Shown: positions 57,357 to 64,000 of the stretch, piece by piece
How positions within the stretch are numbered: position 1 is the stretch's first letter
How the letters are laid out: each line of letters starts with the position of its first letter
Origin: Perilla frutescens
Taxonomy: Eukaryota > Streptophyta > Magnoliopsida > Lamiales > Lamiaceae
Length of the DNA stretch: 64,000 nucleotides
Assembly (NCBI GenBank): GCA_026008535.1
Contig: BRKX01000011.1
Location: forward strand, 14,578,001 to 14,642,000
Direction: 5' to 3'
Translations under genes and position numbers: made by a program
Notes under the pieces: generated by a model
The model's database searches: none
Seen by the model: the letters and a program-made list of their open reading frames with translations, nothing else
Told to the model about the DNA's origin: nothing

Positions 57357-57367
57357 CGATGTGGGAT
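57357..57367 (-). promoter_or_regulatory. Upstream sequence element (USE) of the U2 gene
   Basis: ATCCCACATCG on the minus strand, a perfect match to the plant consensus RTCCCACATCG. The gap to the TATA box is 33 bp, the spacing used by Pol II snRNA genes (Pol III genes use about 10 bp less). Confidence 0.93.
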
Positions 57368-57517
57368 ATTCAGCATAGGTGAAGGCAACATCATAATATG
57401 GATGACTGTGTTCTTTTTCTATTCAAAAAACGAGAACTTCACATTCATTTTGGAATTCAAAATTAATTCTTTCTATATTCATTCTGTTTTTCTTTCGTTT
57501 TTTCTTAAAAAAAACAC

Positions 57518-57790
57518 AAATAAACTCCTAAACCCCCCTCCAAAAAAAATCATAAAAAATGCAAAATAAACTCATAAGAACACCCCCAAAAGACCTTAAA
57601 AAACACCAAATAAACCGGTAAAAATACCTCCCAAAAAACCCTAAAAAACTCAAAATAAACCCTTAAAAACACTCCCAAAAACCCTAATAAATACAAAATA
57701 AACCCTTAAAAGACCCAAAAAAAAAAATTAAACCCCTAAAAATACCCCAAAAAACACAAAAAAACCCGTAAAAAACACAAAAAAACACGA
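57518..57790. repeat. Telomere-like minisatellite, 43-46-bp unit, about 6 copies
   Basis: Units begin AAATAAAC at 57518, 57564, 57608, 57653 and 57696, then decay. Each holds two AAACCCTTAAA/AAACCCTAAAA-type words plus a C-run (CACTCCCAAAA). The arrangement is degenerate, not a true (CCCTAAA)n array. Confidence 0.85.
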
Positions 57791-57842
57791 AATGGTACTA
57801 TTTAGTGTTCAAAATGGTACTGTGGCTGGTGAATTTTTTTTC

Positions 57843-57862
57843 GGGGGGGGGGGGGGGGGGGG
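57843..57862 (+). repeat. Run of 20 G
   Basis: A homopolymer of 20 G bases. The frames that cross it on both strands (57792-57992) are artefacts. Confidence 0.9.
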
Positions 57863-58200
57863 CGAGTCTGATGGACCGACCCATGCACCTTATGCACAGA
57901 CGTTTTGGCGATATATATATCATCATATATATATCAAGATTGGCAACATACGGATAACATGCCCCAAATGTTGTGGTAATCAATTTTAACACATGATTGT
58001 TTTTTCAAATAAAATATTAAAATCATTTTTTGTAACATTGTCAATTGCAAATATAATTTCAACAACTTCAATTTTGAAAAGCTTTTTTTTTCATATCCTT
58101 AGTCATATTTTGAAGTTTTAGGAAGCATAATTTAAAAACTCACTACTAAAGTTTTAGAAATCTCTTGTCTGTTGCTTCTCATTTTAATTTATTTATTTGG

Positions 58201-58290
58201 CAAATAGATGTCAAGATAGTTTTTTTAAACGGAAGTCTTGAGGAAAATATCTATATGCGACAAATAAAGGGATTCGTTGCTAAAGGCGAA
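58201..58290 (+). pseudogene. Copia reverse transcriptase relic
   Basis: About 30 codons read QIDVKIVFLNGSLEENIYMR followed by QIKGFVAKGE, the copia RT block known as QMDVKTAFLNG.LEE.IYM.QP.GF. The flanking sequence does not continue the protein. It is an isolated fossil and the only RT fragment on this side of the window. Confidence 0.8.
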
Positions 58291-58433
58291 ATAGCACTTA
58301 GGAAGGCGAAATAATTAACTTTTAATCACATTTTCAATTTGTAGGAATGAATTCCAAATTCCTTTCACTTTTTTTATGTTAATAAAGAATTTAAGAATCG
58401 ATAATTTTTTAATAATTATTTTTAAAAATAATT

Positions 58434-58900
58434 AACCACACGTAATTATGACTTATTGAAATGTTTGGCTAAAAGGCTCATGCACAGTTTTAGCAACACG
58501 GTTCACGATTTCTTTTAAATTTTGTATTCCTATAATCCCAAGTGTCATTTGAAAATAGTTAATATTATTTTAATAAAAATAAAATAAAAACATTAACCAC
58601 ACGTAATCACCTAGTTATGTAAATATATGGATAAAAAGGACCATGTAATTTTTTTTGAGCAGAGGACCATGTAAATTTTTAGCAACACGATTTATGAGTT
58701 CTTTTAATTTTTTTTAATAAAAAATTAGTAAAATTATTAACGACACGTAATCACCTAGTTATGTAAAGGACCATGTTAATTTTTAGCAACACGGTTTATC
58801 GGTTCTTTTAATTTTTTTTTTATTCCTGTGTGGTATTGTAAAATAAATATTTTTTAATAAATTATTAAAATAAATAATTAACTGCACATAATTATCAAAT
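58434..58900. repeat. Tandem repeat with about 141-161-bp unit
   Basis: AACCACACGTAAT (58434), AACCACACGTAATCACC (58595), AACGACACGTAATCACC (58739) and AACTGCACATAATTA (58880) mark unit starts. Each of the first three is followed by GGACCATGT or a similar word, and TTTAGCAACACG.TT. AT-rich and degenerate. Confidence 0.8.
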
Positions 58901-59025
58901 ATGTATATATCAAATATGTATATATGTGGGAAAAATCGCTTATAAATCTTGGATAGTTAGATATTAGTGCTTATGTAGCATTTTTAATTCCTAAATTAAC
59001 TCACATGTCCATAACTTAAAATATG

Positions 59026-59061
<36 letters not shown>

Positions 59062-59299
59062 CTCGAAATGTTATTGTAGACTTTATATTTCAAAATATGT
59101 AGATGATGTGATACCAAATTAAAGAATTAAATATATACAGTACGTTCATAATTTTTTATTTATTTATAATTTTATGTCCATAGTAATTGTTATCTTTAAT
59201 CAATATAGAATCCCTAAGATTGTTTTGTTTTATTTTGGATGAAATCTTCTGCTACACGTTATAGAACACTTGATGCTGCTACACAATTAATTATATTAA

Positions 59300-59575
59300 A
59301 CTTCCTTCAATTTTTTGTATTTAATTTCAATTTATTATGATTTAGTTTAATTTTACTCTTATTAATTAGGATTCATCCTGCCCAATTAAGGTATGCAATT
59401 ATTTTTTTTACAAAATAATGAATTATTAATTAGAAAATAAAATTAAATAACTATTAAAAATAATTATGTACCCTAATTGGGTAGAATGATCTTTAATTAA
59501 TAAGTGTAAAATTAAACTAAATCACAATAAATTGAAACTTAATAAAAAAATTGAAGAAAAATTAATAAATTTAAA
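59300..59575. mobile_element. Foldback element (MITE-like hairpin)
   Basis: Arms of about 115 bp: TTTCAATTTATTATGATTTA... (left, about 59325) pairs with TAAATCACAATAAATTGAAA (right, about 59516), and CCTGCCCAATTAAGG pairs with CCCTAATTGGGTAGA. There is no coding capacity. The ends and duplications are not defined. Confidence 0.75.
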
Positions 59576-60021
59576 TATGTGACACCAAGTATTGCATAAA
59601 ATATAGTAGATGATTTCATCCGGTTTCATTTATATGTAAATTATTGATGAATAGGGTAAAAATAAATTTAAACACATAAAGGCCCGATAAATAAAAGTTC
59701 AATAAATCATATTATCCTATCTTTATATAATAAATCATATCTTTTTAGATAAACATCACGATTAATGAAATCAAGAAAATATACCATCTATATATTTATT
59801 TTCAATTTTTTTATAACTTTATTTTATCGTGAATGTTATTAATTGGTTCATATGTTTGTTTATTTCAAACTATTTTTTTATTATTTTTCATATTAAAAAA
59901 ATAATGATCAATTCTTTATTTACTATTATTGCTATTATTTTTTAATTAGTTTTATATTAATTTATTTTCAAAAATAATTTAAAAATATATATTAAAATCA
60001 AATTTTGATAATTTAAAAATA

Positions 60022-60405
60022 GAGAATTATCAATACAAGACCTGAAAGATGAGTAATCTATCAATTCAGGACCTGAAAGATGAAAACTCTCAATTCAGGA
60101 CTCGAAAGATGAAAATTATCAATCCAAGATCTCAAAAATCATGAATTTTGATTTGTTTTATTTTTAATTAATTTTATATTAATTTTTAATGAAAATGAAT
60201 TCATTAATTACCTATTAAATCTAATGAAGAAATATTTAAAATTAATTAATAAATAAAAACAAATCAAAATTCGTGATTTTTGAGGTTCTGGATTGAGAAT
60301 TTTTATCTTTCGGCTCCTAGATTGAGAGTTTTCATTTTTCAGGTCCTGAATTGATAAATTACTTATCTTGATCAGGTCATGAATCTAAAATTCTCCTTTA
60401 AAAAT
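60022..60405. mobile_element. Foldback element with 27-34-bp inner repeats
   Basis: The left arm (about 60022-60170) has three direct copies related to CAATTCAGGACCTGAAAGATG. The right arm (about 60260-60405) is the inverted counterpart (TTTCAGGTCCTGAATTGATA). Arms are about 145 bp with a central AT-rich loop. Confidence 0.8.
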
Positions 60406-61127
60406 CTAAGAAATAATTATGACATGTTTTGATAATATAATTAGCTACTACTTACACTTTATTCAAAATTTGAAAGTGCATAAAATATTAATTTTATAAA
60501 ATAGAAAATAAAATGATATTTCAGTTCGTTTGTCATTTCATAGATATATTAATCATAAGAATTGTTCTTCAATTCCGACCATCATTTTATTTGTACCTAA
60601 TTCCGTTATGTCATATCAATCACCCCTTAAATAATTTTTCTTATCTTTTCGTTTATTTGAAATATTGTTTTTTCTTTTCGTTTATATAAGGTAATTGTTT
60701 ATTATATTAGTCAAAAGAGTTTATTATTTTAATAGACTAGAATAATAATATTAATAACATTACCATAATTAATGTATTGATAATCTTGCCTAAAAGGCTA
60801 AAGCCCAATATTCATTCTCTTTATAAAAAAAATAATTTTTTAATGATTCATATAAAAACACATCAACTATCGTACATTAATTTATTAAATAATTTAAAAG
60901 AAAATTCAGTAGGTTAGAAAAAATACTTGGACTCTTCCATCAATTGCCATGTGCACTTCTCCTTATATTATCGATAATGCCCATCTATATTAATTTTGGA
61001 TAATGATATATTTATAAATATGTATATATTAATAGAAATATCTTTCAATTATTTAATATTATATATATATAGATATAGATATATATAAGTAGCGGCAATT
61101 GAAATAGACCGCGAAAGAATTGAAAAA

Positions 61128-62290
61128 ATGAAAAATTTGAAAACAATTGGGGGACAACTCAGATTAAACCACGACGCTAGAGTTCCTCTCCCAATAGTTC
61201 TCCACTTCCGTTCCATTCAACCCGGTACCAACTCCAACAGTTCTCTTCGGCAGGGGTGTACCCGGTCATCACAATTGAGTCTTCATCTTGAAGATTTCGG
61301 TGAATTTTGGTGTTATTTATGGTGTGAATCTTTTTGGATTTTCAATTTCCGTAGAAATACTTGATTATGATATTGATTTTTTATTTTCCCTAAGATATTG
61401 GTTTGTATTTAAAGTATATTGGCATTGAATTCAAAGATTATTTGATGTTTGATTGCAGAAAAGGAGATGTCGGAATCGTCGAGCTCTTACCAATCTGATG
61501 TTTCAAATTGATTACGGTGCGCCAAATATCTTGATGGTGGATAATATGTACCTTATCTTACCAAAGTTTTGTTTCTCAAATTATTCATTTCGGAACTACC
61601 TAGGAATGAAATTTGAGATTTGCATATGTACAGGGAGGGAAAATCACCTTAGAACTTAATGCAAGGAAGGTGTTCGAAGTTGGTGAGTCTCACATCCAGA
61701 AATTATTATAGACAGGTATTCTATTTCTACGCATATCTGATTTCTAAAACTCTTTGAATTTGTAAATAATGGCATTTTTTAATGTTGCAATCAATTGTTT
61801 GCTTTTATAAATCTATTGATGTTTTTTTTGTCAATATATAATTGATGCTAGTTGTAAATTGTAATTACTATATACATATGCGGATATATATATATATATA
61901 TGCCAATATATATCTTCATTTTTTTCATCTATTAGTTGCAATTGATTTTGCGATTAGTGTATCAATAATTACTATTATTTTGTATCAATTGTATGATCGA
62001 ACAACAAACTTAATTTATTAGAATAACAAAAGATCTTAAAATAGGATTCTTGTTGTGATTTATGTGCATAAGATCATGAGAATACCGTTTTCTATTAATT
62101 ATGCTTATTTTAATTTTATTATTGTCTTTTTAATAGTAGTTTATCTATTCAACAGAATGAATTGAAATGATGCGAATGAGAGTAGGAAATCCTCCAGAGG
62201 AGCTGATTGATAAAGAAATCCAAGAATGGGTTCACGGACGAGAATTGTACCAATTCATTTATTTAGTTTGGGGTGATCTCCTGCGATGTT
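61128..62290 (+). other. Possible captured exon fragments inside a CACTA-like element
   Basis: Three islands of higher coding character sit in AT-rich DNA: 61128-61300; 61459-61510, with an acceptor-like TTGATTGCAG and ATG opening MSESSSSYQSDVSN; and 62165-62260, reading GNPPEELIDKEIQEWVHGRE. They are not joined in one frame and I recognise no family. They precede a CACTA-type terminus, a context in which gene fragments are often carried. Low confidence. Confidence 0.25.
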
Positions 62291-62509
62291 CATAGCCTCA
62301 CACATCTATAATAAATTGTAGAGTTATTTGTATAGGAGTTGGTATTTAACATTGTCTATTTTGACTTTATTGTATATTGACCTTCATATAATTTCATATG
62401 TTCAATGTATTTTCTTGAATTTATGGTTTTTATTACCGACATTTATGAATATTGTTACCTCATTTCCTATTGTGATTAATGGATAAAAAAATATTAATAT
62501 TTGCACATA

Positions 62510-62913
62510 TTATTAATTTTACCCACACTAGAGCATTTAAATTTGCAAATAATATGTATTTTTTTTCTAATATTAAAATACTAAAAAATGATTTACCTAC
62601 ACATTTATCATAATCTATACCTACATATAAAAGTTGACATTTGCCACGTCAGGTGACATGTAAGCATCTATGTCATCTCTGCAACATCATTAGACACACA
62701 TAATATATATCTTTAGGGACATATACATGTGTAGGTAAATGTTATTAGATTTGTCCACACACAGATATATGTGTGGCAAAAACTCTTTATCTGCAGAAAT
62801 ATAACCACACTTGTTGACATTTATATTATGTGTGGGTAAAGAGATATACTCACACATAAGCATAGTTTTAGCCACATTTATATGTGTGGGTAAAATCTCA
62901 AATTCTTGTTGTG
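62510..62913. mobile_element. CACTA-type transposon terminus with subterminal repeats
   Basis: The right end reads TTCTTGTTGTG at 62913, i.e. CACAACAAGAA inward, one base from the canonical CACTACAAGAA. The preceding 400 bp has many direct and inverted copies of TGTGTGGGTAAA/TTTACCCACACA-type words (for example about 62517, 62720, 62767, 62829, 62883), the usual transposase-binding subterminal array of CACTA elements. The left end was not found. Confidence 0.68.
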
Positions 62914-63546
62914 GAAATAGCACTTAGGAGGGTGATTAGTATGATTGAGTCGAATTAGGTATGGATGGAATGAACTTAGGAATGGAATGAGGGTCTGAAT
63001 GGAATTACGATTCTTATGATTGGTATGTCTACGGAATGAAATATCAGTTATTTTTTTTTTATCTTATATAATGAATATTTTATGTATTTTAAAATTTTCT
63101 TATAATTGAATAAAGTGTATGTAGTAGCTAATAAATAACAACACATGCCTTAATTTATCTTTTATATTTCTAAATGTCATTTTTCTTTTTTAGTATATTG
63201 TTTTTTCTAAAATTTTTTAGCAAATTATAATTTATTTATTTTTTTTGAAAAACTTTATTCTAAAATATTTAATTAATCAATATAGAATAATTTGTACAAG
63301 TTAATAAAAAATATGTTTACTTCATAGAAAAATACTTTAACATTTCAATTTTTCATTTGAATATATTAAATTATGTCAAATATATAAATATTTTATATTG
63401 TATTATAACATATTTTTATGGTATATTTATTTCGGCATCACTTTCATTTTTCTAAACTAAAGTTATAAAAGCTATCAAAATTTGATTTTAACATATATTT
63501 TTAAATTATGTTTTGAAAATAACTAAATATATAAAAATAATTAAGA
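62914..63546. other. AT-rich stretch, no gene
   Basis: Starts GAAATAGCACTTAGGA, a 16-mer that also occurs at 58288-58303 next to the copia relic. The rest is AT-rich. Confidence 0.5.
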
Positions 63547-63562
63547 AATAATAATAATAATA

Positions 63563-63606
<44 letters not shown>

Positions 63607-63671
63607 CATGATCGTCATCATCATCATCATCATCATCATACTAATAATAATAATAATAACAATAACAATAA
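63547..63671. repeat. Compound palindromic triplet microsatellite
   Basis: (ATA)n, then (ATG)n, then the centre GATCATGATCGTC, then (ATC)n, then (ATA)n and (ACA/ATA). The two halves are reverse complements, so one strand can fold into a long hairpin. Confidence 0.93.
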
Positions 63672-63784
63672 ATTATTTAATTTGATTTTTGGTTTATTTT
63701 TCTAAATATGATAAAATAATATTATAAAACATGATTATGTATAAATATATCATATATTAATTTTTTGATCATTAGGAATTAGGG

Positions 63785-64000
63785 TTGCTCATGGGTAGGG
63801 TATACCCTACCCTATGGAATTTTATCCTACCCATATCCTACACTATTACCCTCTTTTTCAAAGCGGGTAGGGTAAGAGTATTACCCTACGAGTAAACGGG
63901 TTACCCTTTAATAATTTTAAATTTATCCTTTTTTAACCTACCCTATAAAATATAATTTTATAAAAATTAGAAAATTAATATAACATTGTCAATTGCAAAT
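63785..64000. mobile_element. Possible hAT-type MITE end with GGGTAGGGTA repeats
   Basis: CATGGGTAGGGTATACCCTAC and further CCCTACCC/GGGTAGGGTA words form inverted and direct repeats typical of certain plant hAT-MITE ends. The last 19 bases (AACATTGTCAATTGCAAAT) also occur at about 58033. The element runs off the window. Confidence 0.45.

Noticed and set aside
57518..57790. Interstitial telomere
   Set aside because: Only scattered AAACCCTAAA-like words in a 43-46-bp unit; no run of consecutive CCCTAAA copies.
57792..57992. Frames on both strands crossing the 20-G run
   Set aside because: The poly-Gly or poly-Pro stretch comes from the homopolymer; no start context or homology.
1..64000. tRNA, rRNA, CRISPR arrays or bacterial-type operons
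   Set aside because: None was seen. The tRNA-like words are retrotransposon primer-binding sites, and the spaced repeats are minisatellites.

Overview
This is nuclear DNA from a plant, probably a eudicot. The evidence is the set of plant transposon families (Ty1/copia Sirevirus-like, Ty3/gypsy CRM-like, plant pogo/Emigrant, Mutator-like, CACTA, hAT) and a plant-type Pol II U2 snRNA gene. The species cannot be read from the sequence. No intact ordinary protein-coding gene was recognised. The window is a heavily nested, decayed transposon block. The best-preserved functional unit is the U2 snRNA gene at about 57.1-57.3 kb on the minus strand.

Left third (1-20.7 kb): a broken Ty1/copia gag-pol on the plus strand is split by a solo LTR (1790-3471, 5-bp target duplication CTCAG). 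Three tandem, related ORF units of unknown function follow on the plus strand. They resemble the plant 'putative transposon protein' family; each has its own leader, body and AT-rich 3' end. Unit 1 is split by a complete CRM-like gypsy element on the minus strand (8874-15395, duplication ACCGT). Unit 3 ends where another gypsy LTR begins (about 20745).

Middle (20.7-45.3 kb): a minus-strand CRM-like gypsy element (20745 to about 33335) is split by a non-autonomous LTR element (21332-27155, GTGAC) and a solo LTR (30986-32384, CTCGC). To its right is a stack of insertions in a TA/CA microsatellite of an older dispersed repeat. The stack holds a long-TIR DNA element (33429-41501) carrying a gag-only gypsy element (34365-41460, CCTAC), which itself carries a solo LTR (34705-37308, GGTTT). 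It also holds a pogo/Emigrant-like element (41519 to about 43688) carrying a solo LTR (41852-43318, GGAAC), and a second long-TIR element (43696-44698). I could match target duplications at eight LTR insertions, so their edges are base-exact.

Right third (45.3-64 kb): a degenerate hAT-type transposase on the minus strand (about 46.1-51.64 kb) is split by the second dispersed-repeat copy, which holds a Mutator-like element with 9-bp duplications, and by a solo LTR (49760-51084, CATAC). Beyond it lie LTR fragments, a 234-bp tandem array, a MULE/FAR1-type tail, the U2 gene with USE, TATA and 3' box, a telomere-like minisatellite, a 20-G run, two foldback elements, a CACTA terminus and a palindromic triplet microsatellite. 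Many element-coding defects look like C-to-T changes, which fits methylated, silenced repeats.
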